Both the position numbers and the translations under genes were made by a program. The notes beneath the pieces were generated by a model. It saw only the letters and a list, made by a program, of their open reading frames with translations. It was not told where the DNA came from and made no database searches. Positions 54,536-64,000 of a stretch of DNA of 64,000 nt are shown in pieces (the first letter of the stretch is position 1; every line of letters starts with the position of its first letter). Origin of the DNA: JALJPB01 sp034111045 (GTDB lineage Bacteria; Pseudomonadota; Gammaproteobacteria; Enterobacterales; Alteromonadaceae); contig JAWUYA010000044.1 in the NCBI GenBank assembly GCA_034111045.1, forward strand, positions 1-64,000, read 5' to 3'.

Positions 54536-56344
54536 TTATCTATCAACATCTGCCATGACGTAATCAACACTGCCTAAGGTTGCTATTAAATCTGCCACCA
54601 TTTGGCCTTTACAAATAGCTGGCAACATTTGTAAATGAGGAAAGCTAGGTGTCCGAATGCGAGTACGGTAACTCATTGTGCTGCCATCGCTTATTAGGTG
54701 ATAACCCATGATGCCTTTAGTCGCTTCAACAAACATTGATACTTCTCCGGCAGGAATAACGGGGCCCCAAGAAACATTGACAAAATGTGGAATCAGGGTA
54801 TCAATATCGGTCATTGTTCTAGATTTATCTGGCGGTGTAGTTTGAGGGTGATCTGCCTTATAAGGACCCTCGGGCATATTATTAAGGCACTGCTCAATAA
54901 TACGAATACTTTGACGCATTTCTTCAACTCGAACGCGACAACGATCATAACAATCGCCTTTGTGGCCAAGTGGTACTTCAAAATCAAATTGATCATAGCC
55001 ACTGTAAGGTCTTTGTTTTCTTAAATCCCAAGAATAACCGGTCGCCCTTAAACCTGGTCCAGTTACGCCCCAATCTATCGCCTCTTGAGTAGAATAACTG
55101 CCAACATCTACTGTTCTTTGTTTTAAAATAGAGTTTTGCATGACCATTTTTTCATATTCATCTAACCGTTTTGGTAAGTAATTTACATATTCTCGTACTA
55201 ACTTATCCCAACCAATAGGTAAGTCTTGGGCAACACCACCAATTCGAAACCAACTAGGGTGCATGCGAGCGCCCGTGAACGCTTCGATAATGGCAAAAAG
55301 CTTTTCTCGGTCGATAAACATATAGAATATCGGCGATAATGCACCGATATCTTGGGCAAATGTGCCATAAAAGAGTAAATGACTTAAAATACGAAACATT
55401 TCTGAGGTCATAATTCGTATCACTTTGGCTCGATCTGGTACCGTTATCCCTGCGAGCTTTTCCACTGCCATAACATAGGGAAAATTGTTCATCACACCGC
55501 CAAGATAATCTATGCGGTCGGTGTATGGAATATAGCTATGCCAAGACTGTCTCTCACCCATTTTTTCCGCGCCACGATGGTGATAACCAATATCGGGTAC
55601 ACAATCAATAATCTCTTCGCCGTCCATCTGTAAAACAATACGAAAGGCGCCATGAACACTTGGGTGGTTAGGGCCCAGATTAAGAAACATGAAATCATCA
55701 TCTTTGTTTTTACGTTTCATACCCCAAGCCTCAGGGATAAACTTTAATGCTTGTTGTTCTTTATCTTGTTGATCAGGCGTTAAAGTAAAAGGGTCCATCT
55801 CAGTGGCACGAGCAGGATGAGTTTTGAGTAGTGGATGGCCTTGCCAGGTATTTGGCATTAATATCCGTGTTAAATAAGGGTGACCATCAAAAACAATGCC
55901 AAACATATCCCAAATTTCACGCTCATACCAATTAGCATTTTTCCAATATTGACAGACACTGGCTAAGGTTTTATCCGATGAAGTTAAGGCAACCTTTATC
56001 CTTATATCTTGATTACGGCCATGTGAGCGAAGATGATAACTGATAGTAAAGTCACTAACATGAGCGGCTTTATGTTGACGTTCGGTTTCATCAATAGCCG
56101 CAAGATCAAAACACATAGTGAAAGGGTCACTAAGCTCAAATCGAACAAGTTGCATTAAAACTGATAATTGATTTTTATCAACCCAAAAGCTGGGTATATC
56201 ATCAACTATGTTTTCAATAGCGGTAACAGGAGTTAGATCTAGCTCAGGGCTAACTCTTGTTATTTCATCAATGATTGAGTTAGAAAATAACATCTGCCAA
56301 TCATTACTCTTGCTAAAATCAATTTGTCTATTAATCTTGCTCAT
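54536..56344 (-). CDS. nuoC: NADH-quinone oxidoreductase fused subunits C/D
   Basis: The 602-residue fusion has a NuoC part (about 1-190; WYEREIWDMFGIVFDGHP) joined to a NuoD part (about 210-602). The NuoD part has NLGPNHPSVHGAFRIVLQMDGE, the quinone-site His and Tyr region, and ends in DYVMADVDR. The fusion is the E. coli state (596-600 aa). The ATG at 56344 follows AGGA; TTG at 56347 is less likely. Confidence 0.97.
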   Translation of the reverse strand: MSKINRQIDFSKSNDWQMLFSNSIIDEITRVSPELDLTPVTAIENIVDDIPSFWVDKNQLSVLMQLVRFELSDPFTMCFDLAAIDETERQHKAAHVSDFTISYHLRSHGRNQDIRIKVALTSSDKTLASVCQYWKNANWYEREIWDMFGIVFDGHPYLTRILMPNTWQGHPLLKTHPARATEMDPFTLTPDQQDKEQQALKFIPEAWGMKRKNKDDDFMFLNLGPNHPSVHGAFRIVLQMDGEEIIDCVPDIGYHHRGAEKMGERQSWHSYIPYTDRIDYLGGVMNNFPYVMAVEKLAGITVPDRAKVIRIMTSEMFRILSHLLFYGTFAQDIGALSPIFYMFIDREKLFAIIEAFTGARMHPSWFRIGGVAQDLPIGWDKLVREYVNYLPKRLDEYEKMVMQNSILKQRTVDVGSYSTQEAIDWGVTGPGLRATGYSWDLRKQRPYSGYDQFDFEVPLGHKGDCYDRCRVRVEEMRQSIRIIEQCLNNMPEGPYKADHPQTTPPDKSRTMTDIDTLIPHFVNVSWGPVIPAGEVSMFVEATKGIMGYHLISDGSTMSYRTRIRTPSFPHLQMLPAICKGQMVADLIATLGSVDYVMADVDR

Positions 56345-56353
56345 CAATGATCC

Positions 56354-56992
56354 TTAGCAGTTGTCTGGTGAGTCTAAATTAGTGACTTGCATTCGATGTT
56401 CTTGCTTAATATCTCTTAAAGAAGGCTTAGCTATAGGTTTAATAGTTTGCTGACCTACCGTCCAACTTAAGGGCCTCGGTTGATGTGCTATGGTATTTTG
56501 CAAAAGTAATAAACCTTCAAGTAACGCTTCAGGACGAGGCGGACACCCAGGTACATAAACATCAACAGGAATAAATTTATCAACCCCTTGCACTACGCTA
56601 TAAATATCATACATGCCACCGGAATTTGCACATGAGCCCATCGAAATAACCCAACGCGGTTCTAATAGTTGTTCATATAAATGCTTAATTACAGGAGCCA
56701 TTTTTCTAAAACAAGTGCCTGAAATCACCATTAAGTCAGCCTGACGAGGCGTTGCCCTGATAACCTCTGCACCAAAACGTGCAATATCATGTCGAGAGGT
56801 AAAACTTGTGGCCATTTCAACGTAACAACAACTTAAACCAAAGTTAAATGGCCAGATAGAGTTTTTTCGTCCCCAATTAATCATGTCATCGAGCTTTGCC
56901 ACAAAGACACTGCGTTCAAGTTCTTTTTCTAACTCAGCTTTTTCAAAGCCCATTTGCTCATCAAGTTTAGCTTTTGTTAATGACCACTCCAT
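56354..56992 (-). CDS. nuoB: NADH-quinone oxidoreductase subunit B (cluster N2)
   Basis: The 212-residue subunit carries the terminal 4Fe-4S cluster N2 with the unusual adjacent cysteines (LSCCYVEM) plus MGSCANSGGMYD and VPGCPPRPEALLEG. Electrons pass from here to quinone. It overlaps nuoA by one base. Confidence 0.97.
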   Translation of the reverse strand: MEWSLTKAKLDEQMGFEKAELEKELERSVFVAKLDDMINWGRKNSIWPFNFGLSCCYVEMATSFTSRHDIARFGAEVIRATPRQADLMVISGTCFRKMAPVIKHLYEQLLEPRWVISMGSCANSGGMYDIYSVVQGVDKFIPVDVYVPGCPPRPEALLEGLLLLQNTIAHQPRPLSWTVGQQTIKPIAKPSLRDIKQEHRMQVTNLDSPDNC

Positions 56993-57483
56993 TATGATTT
57001 CCCTTTACTCTTGTGTTGATGACTAGGATGTTGTTCTTTAAAAGGTAAATGACGATGTTTAAGCTCTAACGCGCCAATACGGCATAAATAAATTAATGCC
57101 ACTAATAAAATAACAATAAAAATACTGGCTTCAATAAATCCCGGCCAACCCACTTCATCAAAAGCGATAACCCATGAAAATAAAAATATGGTTTCCAAAT
57201 CAAAGATTACAAAAAATATGGCATAAAGAAAAAAATGATTGGTAAAACGGGTGTGATTATTCGTGTTTATTTTTGAATGGTTATCTGTGCGGTTTACGTG
57301 TGTTTTTACTGACTCATTGTTAGCACTTACGGCAACAATGCCTGATTCATACGGGGTATTTTTAGCTGGGGCTTTAGTTTTAGGGCCGATGATATAAGAT
57401 AAAATCATCATCCCCACCAGCATGATGACTAAAATCATAAAAAACGCCATAATCGGCCATAGCTCTGCTATTTGGCTAGACAT
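56992..57483 (-). CDS. nuoA: NADH-quinone oxidoreductase subunit A
   Basis: The 163-residue three-helix subunit has the conserved PYESGI and FFVIFDLETIFLFSW. Between them the loop joining helices 1 and 2 carries about 21 extra residues relative to E. coli, rich in Asn, Thr and His (residues about 53-75). The C-terminus is basic and His-rich. The ATG at 57483 follows AAGGGGA. It is first in the nuoA-N operon, which is complete with 13 genes. Confidence 0.94.
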   Translation of the reverse strand: MSSQIAELWPIMAFFMILVIMLVGMMILSYIIGPKTKAPAKNTPYESGIVAVSANNESVKTHVNRTDNHSKINTNNHTRFTNHFFLYAIFFVIFDLETIFLFSWVIAFDEVGWPGFIEASIFIVILLVALIYLCRIGALELKHRHLPFKEQHPSHQHKSKGKS

Positions 57484-58221
57484 ATGCACTTCCCCTTAAG
57501 CTTTTAATTGTTTGATTATTTATGTTTATATATTATTAAAATGCTAAAAACACCCTAACAAATAATAACTGCAAATACAATTACTCATTTAAATCAATTA
57601 CTTACGTTGTTTTTGGTGTGATGCAATCTGTGTTAATACAGACATATCAACAAAAGGAGAGTCTGCTCAAGCAGCTTAATTGTAATAGATTATATTATTG
57701 TTTTTTTATTCTGGGTGGCTATTTACCTCTTGGATGCAATTTAGCACCATCATTTATTATTATTTTTAAGTAAATACTCGCGGGTTGATTGATACAGAGC
57801 AATCAAAAGTACTAACCGTATGAGTAAATTATAGAAAAGAATATTAATTTTGCATGATTAAATTATAAAATTATAAAATTATAATGATTATATTGCATTT
57901 GACGGGGCTGGTTTGGGGGGATAAAGATGAAAATTAAATGACTAAAGCTTAAACAATAATTGCCTTTACTATTGGTTTACACCGATACTGCTAATGCATA
58001 TTTGTGTAGAAGGTTAAAAATAAATAGTTATTTAGTTATTCGTTTCAACATAGTGTCATGAATCTCTATTGAAAACTATTTGTCAGTAATGTAACTACTG
58101 TTATTAACTATCTAAATAAGTTTGTGACTAGCTTGCTAAAATCACCTGGTAAAACTACTCACGAAGAGTTATCTGGTATTTATAGAAGGCGAACTTAATA
58201 CTGTAATCATGCTAAAAGTGT
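57484..58221. other. nuo operon upstream region
   Basis: 738 AT-rich nt between lonB-type and nuoA, with no gene. It holds a perfect 7 nt inverted repeat with an 8 nt spacer (TTGATTG at 57785-57791, CAATCAA at 57800-57806), a 12 nt foldback CTGCT/AGCAG (57663-57674) and a possible minus-strand TATAAT (57689-57694) without a clear -35. No RNA gene is recognised. Confidence 0.5.
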
Positions 58222-60612
58222 TTACTCGTCACTCCCACTTAATAATTCTGAAAATTTACCTAACTTATCAAGTACCATTGCATGAATAGATTTTTTTGGA
58301 TAACGTCCAGTTCGACTAATTATTCCAGCAGGCGTTGCCATCAAAATTTCTAAGGCTTGATCAATGTCTTCAACAGCATATATTGAGAATTCGCCTTGTT
58401 CAACAGCGTTAATAACTTCCTGAGATAACATTAAATTGATCATATTTGTCATTGGCACAATAACCCCTTGAGAACCGGTTAATTCAGTATCTTTACAAAG
58501 TTGATAAAAGCCTTCTATTTTTTCATTCACGCCACCAATAGATTGGACTTCACCATGTTGGTTAATCGAGCCAGTTATCGCTAAACTTTGATCTATTGGT
58601 AAATGAGTTATCGCAGAGATAAGTGCACAAAGCTCAGCCATTGAGGCGCTATCTCCGTCTATATGACCATACGATTGTTCAATCGCAATATTGGCTGAAA
58701 TAGCAACAGGAAAGTCTTGTCCGTATTTATGACCTAAATATCCAGTGAGTAACAGTACACCTTTTGAGTGAATTGATTTACCTAAATCAACTTCTCTCTC
58801 AATGTCGGTAACCCCTTCATTCCCTGCATAAACGGTGGCAGTAATTCTTGCTGGTGTGCCAAAAACACTATCACCAATCTCTAAAACAGTTAAGCCATTA
58901 ACTTTACCTACTTTTTGACCTTTAGTATTAATTAATACTTGTCGTTCTTTAATTTCACTGAGCCAGGTTTCGCTCATTCGTCCCGTCCGTCTTTGTTTTG
59001 CTCTAAGTGCCAGATTTATATGTTCAGCCGTTATCTCGCTATCGACGCTTTGCTTGGTCCATATGTAATTAGCCTCATCTAGCAGATCATTAACCTGAAC
59101 AATATTAGAAGAAATTTTATCCTGATGTTCAGAACGCCTTAAGGCATAACGCACTAATTCAACGACCGCATCATCAGCAACCAATGGGTAGCTATGTTTG
59201 TGAGCACGTTGTCTGATTAAATTAGCGTAAGCAATTAAATTATCGTCATTTTTAACTAAGTGTCGATCAAAATCAGCGAGTACTCTAAATAGCTCAGTAA
59301 ACTCTTGATCATATTCTTGTAAGGTATAGTAAATTTCAGGGTCGCCTAGTAGAACAATCTTCACTTGAAGTGATATTTTTTCAGGTTGTAGGCTATAAGA
59401 CCCGGGTTGACTAAATTCAGAGTATGGATTTTCAATAGTGATTTGTTGGGTTTTTAAGGCTAGTTTTAACTTCGCCCATACCAGAGGTTGATTTAACAAT
59501 TTTTCTGCATCTAATAATAAATAACCGCCATTAGCTTTGTGCAAAGCTCCCGGTCTAATTAAGCGATAACTTGTGTAAGTTGCTCCTTGGAAGCTAGCAA
59601 AATCAACATGACCAAACAAATTTTGATACGTTGGATTTTGCTCATAAACAACAGGCGATCCCTCTTCCGGTTCACGTGCAACTAATAAGTTGGGTAAAAA
59701 CTGTTCAACCATTAATTTGCGATTATCTTTATCGTTTGGCGGTTCGTTACTTTCATCGGCTAGAATTTCTAATACTGAATCAACTACATGCTCTTTTACT
59801 TTAGATAAATATTTAAGCACACCAATATTACTAGCGAATTCATGTTCTAATTCTTTTAATAATGGACGGATACCTTGCTCTGCAGTTTCATGTTTGAGTT
59901 TACGTAATTTATCCGATGACACACGCTTCCATAAAGGAAGTTCGAGTAATTGTTCAGAAAGTAAGTCTTCTAAAAGCGCTAAACGTTGGTAAAAGTCAGC
60001 GCGTTCTTCTTCTTTAAGGTTCGCAAACTCTTTATCATCTAATGCCTTACCATCAACTAACATTGAAAAACCAATTTCACCATCTTCTTCAAATAAAATG
60101 ACACTTTGTTTTAATGCGGTTTCTTCAACAATTGATATTGCCTCATCATATTTTTTATTAAATTCACGGTCTACGGCCGCTTTTTTTCGTTGATAGCCAG
60201 GGTTATCAAATATCTCTGGAAATAAATCGATCAGCTCATCAATAAAGGTATTAATACGCGCAAGAAGTTGTTTACCCGCACCTGGACTAACATAGAGTTT
60301 AAATGGTGCATGATTATCATCAAAATTATTAATATAACACCACTCTGGCGGTGTTTTTTGATCAGCTGCTAAACGAGTCAACATTTGTTTGATTAAGGTT
60401 AACCGACCTGTACCATGCTCTCCCATAGCAAATACATTAAAACCTACCGCATTCATTGACAGACCAAAATCTAATGCTTCTTTAGCACGTTCATGACCAA
60501 TAAAACTTTGTTCTGTTTGTGAAGATTTGGGTGAATGAGAGAAAAGTTTTTCGGTTATATTTGCTGTTAATTGATTTGGATTAAGGCGCAATTGGTCAAC
60601 AGTTTTACTCAT
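58222..60612 (-). CDS. LonB-type ATP-dependent protease
   Basis: The 796-residue protein belongs to the Lon-like S16 family with an internal AAA region. It has a Walker A-like GEHGTGRLTLIKQML (about 63-77), an inserted helical region (about 100-290), a Walker B-like GGYLLLDAEKLL and an arginine-containing sensor region. The C-terminal protease domain has the catalytic Ser in GDSASMAELCALISA and Lys in GGVNEKIEGF. It degrades unfolded or regulatory proteins; substrates are unknown. It is longer than E. coli YcbZ (586), which has a shortened ATPase part. Confidence 0.9.
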   Translation of the reverse strand: MSKTVDQLRLNPNQLTANITEKLFSHSPKSSQTEQSFIGHERAKEALDFGLSMNAVGFNVFAMGEHGTGRLTLIKQMLTRLAADQKTPPEWCYINNFDDNHAPFKLYVSPGAGKQLLARINTFIDELIDLFPEIFDNPGYQRKKAAVDREFNKKYDEAISIVEETALKQSVILFEEDGEIGFSMLVDGKALDDKEFANLKEEERADFYQRLALLEDLLSEQLLELPLWKRVSSDKLRKLKHETAEQGIRPLLKELEHEFASNIGVLKYLSKVKEHVVDSVLEILADESNEPPNDKDNRKLMVEQFLPNLLVAREPEEGSPVVYEQNPTYQNLFGHVDFASFQGATYTSYRLIRPGALHKANGGYLLLDAEKLLNQPLVWAKLKLALKTQQITIENPYSEFSQPGSYSLQPEKISLQVKIVLLGDPEIYYTLQEYDQEFTELFRVLADFDRHLVKNDDNLIAYANLIRQRAHKHSYPLVADDAVVELVRYALRRSEHQDKISSNIVQVNDLLDEANYIWTKQSVDSEITAEHINLALRAKQRRTGRMSETWLSEIKERQVLINTKGQKVGKVNGLTVLEIGDSVFGTPARITATVYAGNEGVTDIEREVDLGKSIHSKGVLLLTGYLGHKYGQDFPVAISANIAIEQSYGHIDGDSASMAELCALISAITHLPIDQSLAITGSINQHGEVQSIGGVNEKIEGFYQLCKDTELTGSQGVIVPMTNMINLMLSQEVINAVEQGEFSIYAVEDIDQALEILMATPAGIISRTGRYPKKSIHAMVLDKLGKFSELLSGSDE

Positions 60613-60654
60613 GCAGAATCTCAGTATGAATGTCGCATCATTAACTGATGATTA

Positions 60655-60690
60655 ATTAAACAGTTAATAATTAAACAGTTAATGATTAAA
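60655..60690. repeat. 15 nt tandem repeat before the LonB-type gene
   Basis: ATTAAACAGTTAATA, ATTAAACAGTTAATG and a partial third copy ATTAAA, about 45-80 nt upstream of the start codon. This could be an array of binding sites or simple slippage. Confidence 0.6.
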
Positions 60691-60741
60691 TTTGATAATA
60701 CCTTTAAGTGTACGCTAGCCTTATCTATTAGCAAAGGATCT

Positions 60742-61227
60742 TTAAGGATTCAGCGGATGTCGAATAAAGTGCTTACCACCGCATTCAATGCATTCACTCA
60801 CTTGGCTCAAATGATTAATTGACAAACTTTGATGGCATCTTTGACATTCTAACTCACCAAAGCCTATGTAATCGCCTACTTGGTAGATACCATCATGTTC
60901 AAAATCATCGTTCAACTCAGACCACTCAACTTGGGCTTTATCTGTCATACTAGCTAACAACTGCCAAAAACTTTCATTTATCAATCCTAAATAAAGTGAG
61001 CTTTTTGCTTGAGCTTGATTATGCTGATAAAATTCATTTAAGTCGTAAATAAAGCTATCAATAAATTGTTTAACTTTTTCTTCTGGAATACTTTCTGCGG
61101 CAACTAAATAAACTTTAACGTGCTCCACTACATCGACTATTTGGGTGATTTCATGTTCCTTTGTTTCTTCAATCCATTTTGATATATTTTGATATAACTC
61201 AACGATAGCATTATTTTTATCAGCCAT
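60742..61227 (-). CDS. YbeL-type zinc-ribbon protein (DUF1451)
   Basis: The 161-residue soluble protein has an alpha-helical N-terminal half (about 1-95) with FWQLLASMTDKAQVEWSEL, then a C-terminal zinc ribbon with two CxxC pairs (CQRCH and CIECGGKHF). It matches E. coli YbeL, of unknown function, in length and ending. As in E. coli it is divergent from leuS. Confidence 0.9.
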   Translation of the reverse strand: MADKNNAIVELYQNISKWIEETKEHEITQIVDVVEHVKVYLVAAESIPEEKVKQFIDSFIYDLNEFYQHNQAQAKSSLYLGLINESFWQLLASMTDKAQVEWSELNDDFEHDGIYQVGDYIGFGELECQRCHQSLSINHLSQVSECIECGGKHFIRHPLNP

Positions 61228-61426
61228 TTTTAGATTCCTTACTATCCCTTAAATCATGGTAACTTGAGTATAGACAGTTTTTTGTGTCTGTTAGTGTCAA
61301 TATCCGCTATTAAGCTTATCTAAGATAAGGTATTGTATGGAACAAATTTTAATAGGCGCATGAGCTTTAGCTTAAACATAAGTAAAACCTCATGAAGCAC
61401 ACATCTACAGTGTTTGAGAATCGTTA

Positions 61427-64000
61427 ATGGAATCCACTTACAATCCCCACTCAATTGAAAAAGAAGTTCAACAATTTTGGGTTGAGAACAAGACCTTTGC
61501 CGCTACCGAGCAACCAGAAAAAGAAAAGTTTTATTGTCTCGCTATGTTCCCTTATCCTAGTGGGCGTTTACATATGGGCCATGTACGTAACTACAGTTTA
61601 GGCGATGTGATTTCACGTTATCAACGTATGCAAGGCAAAAATGTCATGCAACCTATGGGATGGGATGCTTTTGGTTTACCTGCTGAGAACGCAGCAATAA
61701 AAAATAATTCAGCGCCGGCAAAGTGGACCTATGAAAATATTGACTATATGCGTAACCAGCTAAAATCATTAGGTTTTGGTTATGACTGGGATCGTGAATT
61801 TGCCACTTGTAAAAAAGAGTATTACCGATGGGAGCAATGGTTTTTCACTCAACTTTTTGAAAAGGGCTTAGTTTACAAAAAAAATGCCACTGTTAATTGG
61901 GATCCGGTTGATCAAACGGTACTTGCAAACGAACAAGTCATTGATGGTAGAGGCTGGCGCTCTGGCGCTATTGTTGAGCGTAAAGAAATTCCACAGTGGT
62001 TTATAAAAATCACTGATTATGCGGAAGAATTATTAAAAGATCTCGACCAATTAACCGATTGGCCTGAACAAGTAAAAACTATGCAACGTAATTGGATTGG
62101 TCGCTCTGAAGGTGTTGATATGACCTTTAAAGTGGCAAACTCTGATCAAGCCTTTGATATTTACACAACTCGGCCTGATACACTTTTAGGGGTCACTTAT
62201 GTCGCTTTAGCCGCTCAACATCCACTTGCCTTAGCTGCTGCTGAAACCAATACACAATTGCGTGATTTTATTGCTGAATGTAAAAACAGCAAAACCACTG
62301 AAGCTGGTATGGCAGCTATGGAGAAAAAAGGCGTTGATACCGGCTTACAAGCCATTCATCCTATTACTGGTAAACTTGTTCCTGTATGGGCAGCAAACTT
62401 TGTCTTAATGGATTACGGTTCTGGTGCAGTAATGTCAGTACCAGGTCATGATCAGCGTGACTGGGAGTTTGCCACTAAATACGGTTTAGAAATTACTCAA
62501 GTTGTCTCTGGGCAAGAAGGTGAAGATATTGCTAATGCTGCCATCACAGAAAAAGGCATTATCATTAATTCTGGCGAATTTGATGGTTTAGACTTTCATC
62601 ACGCGTTCAAAGCCATTGCTGATAAATTAATAAGCGACGGTAAAGGAAAAATCAAAGTTAACTACCGATTACGTGACTGGGGTGTTTCTCGTCAACGTTA
62701 TTGGGGTACGCCTATTCCAATAATCAATTTAGCTAATGGTGCGTCAGTTGCAGTACCTGCAGATCAATTGCCAGTAGAACTGCCAGAAGACGTCGTGATG
62801 GATGGTATTAATTCACCCATAAAAAGTGATCTTGAGTGGGCAAAAACCACTTTTAACGGTGAAGACGCTTTACGTGAAACGGATACCTTTGATACCTTTA
62901 TGGAGTCTTCTTGGTATTACGCACGTTACTGCTCACCATCAGATGATACGCAAATGCTAGATCCCGCCAAGGCAAACTATTGGTTACCTGTAGATCAATA
63001 CATTGGTGGTATTGAGCATGCTATTTTACATCTGCTCTATGCACGGTTTTTTCATAAACTATTACGTGACTTTGGCCTAGTCAAATGTGATGAACCGTTT
63101 AAAAGTTTATTATGCCAAGGTATGGTATTAGCTGAAACTTTCTATCGTGAAGCTGACAACGGCGCACACGAGTGGATCGCACCGAGTGATGTTGAAGTTG
63201 AGCGGGATGATAAAGGTCATATTGTACATGCCGTAAGTAAACTTGACGGAGACCCGGTTATATCGGCTGGCATGAGTAAAATGTCAAAATCTAAAAACAA
63301 TGGTATTAATCCACAAGAAGTGATTGAAAAATACGGTGCTGATACCGTACGTTTATTCATTATGTTTACTTCGCCACCGGAGCAAACTTTAGAGTGGTCT
63401 GACAGTGGCGTAGAAGGCGCGCACCGCTTTTTAAAACGTGTTTGGAAGTTAACTTATGAGTTTAGCACTAATGAGCAACAAATTGTTGCTCTTAAAGATT
63501 TAACACTCAACAACCAACAAAAATATTTACGTCGAGAGTTACATAAAACCATCATCAAAGTAACGGATGATATTGGTCGTCGTAATACCTTTAATACGGC
63601 TATTGCTGCCATTATGGAATTAATGAACCATCTGGCAAAAGCACCAATAAATAGTACTGAAGATAAAGCAGTAATGAATGAAGCCTTACAAGCTGTTATT
63701 TTAATGTTAACGCCTATTGCTCCACATGTGGCCCATCGCTTATGGTCGTTAGTTGGAGATACCGCTAATGGCTCAACGGTTGAAGAGGCTTCTTGGCCTG
63801 TAGCCGACGAAAGTGCATTAATTGAAGATGAAAAGCTAATTATTGTTCAAGTTAATGGCAAAGTTAGAACTAAAATAACGATTGCCGCAGATGCGGATCA
63901 AGCAGGCATTGAGAAATTAGCGTTTGAGCAAGAACAAGTGAATAAATTCACTGAAGGTAAAACCGTACGTAAAATAATTTACGTAGCGGGTAAATTATTG
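61427..64000 (+). CDS. leuS: Leucyl-tRNA synthetase, lacking only the last few codons
   Basis: The class I synthetase charges tRNA-Leu in the cytoplasm. 858 codons are in the window and the frame is open at the edge. E. coli LeuS has 860 residues and ends shortly after the same GKLL, so only a handful of residues are missing. HMGH is at residues 49-52 and KMSKS at about 618-622. A CP1 editing domain sits between them (about 225-410), and a C-terminal anticodon-binding region follows. It starts MESTYNPHSIEKEVQQFW. Confidence 0.97.
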   Translation, partial: MESTYNPHSIEKEVQQFWVENKTFAATEQPEKEKFYCLAMFPYPSGRLHMGHVRNYSLGDVISRYQRMQGKNVMQPMGWDAFGLPAENAAIKNNSAPAKWTYENIDYMRNQLKSLGFGYDWDREFATCKKEYYRWEQWFFTQLFEKGLVYKKNATVNWDPVDQTVLANEQVIDGRGWRSGAIVERKEIPQWFIKITDYAEELLKDLDQLTDWPEQVKTMQRNWIGRSEGVDMTFKVANSDQAFDIYTTRPDTLLGVTYVALAAQHPLALAAAETNTQLRDFIAECKNSKTTEAGMAAMEKKGVDTGLQAIHPITGKLVPVWAANFVLMDYGSGAVMSVPGHDQRDWEFATKYGLEITQVVSGQEGEDIANAAITEKGIIINSGEFDGLDFHHAFKAIADKLISDGKGKIKVNYRLRDWGVSRQRYWGTPIPIINLANGASVAVPADQLPVELPEDVVMDGINSPIKSDLEWAKTTFNGEDALRETDTFDTFMESSWYYARYCSPSDDTQMLDPAKANYWLPVDQYIGGIEHAILHLLYARFFHKLLRDFGLVKCDEPFKSLLCQGMVLAETFYREADNGAHEWIAPSDVEVERDDKGHIVHAVSKLDGDPVISAGMSKMSKSKNNGINPQEVIEKYGADTVRLFIMFTSPPEQTLEWSDSGVEGAHRFLKRVWKLTYEFSTNEQQIVALKDLTLNNQQKYLRRELHKTIIKVTDDIGRRNTFNTAIAAIMELMNHLAKAPINSTEDKAVMNEALQAVILMLTPIAPHVAHRLWSLVGDTANGSTVEEASWPVADESALIEDEKLIIVQVNGKVRTKITIAADADQAGIEKLAFEQEQVNKFTEGKTVRKIIYVAGKLL

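Noticed and set aside
57628..57641. LexA-like CTG...CAG palindrome upstream of nuoA
   Set aside because: The spacer is 8 nt, not the 10 nt of LexA sites, and nuo genes are not SOS genes.

Overview
The window is a 64 kb chromosomal piece of an AT-rich marine gammaproteobacterium, most likely an Alteromonadales member close to Colwellia or Thalassotalea. This placement is an inference from base composition, protein style and gene order (ppsA/ppsR/aroH, lolCDE, leuS next to a YbeL-type gene); no 16S gene is present. Coding density is high and the content is mostly core. I see no prophage, CRISPR array, intact insertion sequence or defence island.

Layout. 1-4000 (minus strand): the start of ppiD, a tRNA-Asp with a near-consensus promoter, a TIGR03503-type membrane-anchored protein overlapping dnaQ, and two membrane proteins (DUF2919, DUF599). 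4500-7400: an outer-membrane DUF5916/CBM9-like protein and a small lipoprotein. 7750-10984: ccoNOQP, the structural genes of a cbb3 oxidase, behind an unusual duplicated hairpin leader. 11077-18951: a YdiJ-type FAD/Fe-S dehydrogenase, then a phosphoenolpyruvate node (ppsA, divergent ppsR, aroH-type DAHP synthase). 19060-25552: a low-molecular-weight tyrosine phosphatase, a TonB-dependent receptor, a probable hydrolase remnant, LexA-controlled umuDC, and a UPF0178 gene.

25561-36038: an envelope block on the minus strand (kdsB, trm112-like, lpxK, msbA, comEC, and lolCDE) broken by one plus-strand DUF2062 gene. 36150-41588: a degenerate PilZ protein, DUF2897, ppiC, beta-carbonic anhydrase, hppD with a TyrR-like box, and the cold-shock helicase csdA with a long leader. 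42008-42261 holds a decayed DGSG-repeat gene. 42317-57483 is a complete 13-gene complex I operon, nuoA to nuoN with fused nuoCD, on the minus strand. 58222-64000: a LonB-type protease, a YbeL-type zinc-ribbon gene, and leuS, which runs off the right edge.

Together the genes cover electron entry (NDH-1, YdiJ) and oxygen reduction (cbb3), PEP supply and its use for aromatic synthesis, and the LPS and lipoprotein export machinery. No large new system is evident. The observations most worth checking are small: the duplicated hairpins before ccoN, a 7-codon overlapping uORF before the DUF5916 gene, a 21-residue insertion in the quinone-site loop of NuoA, the TyrR-like box at hppD, and two gene remnants.
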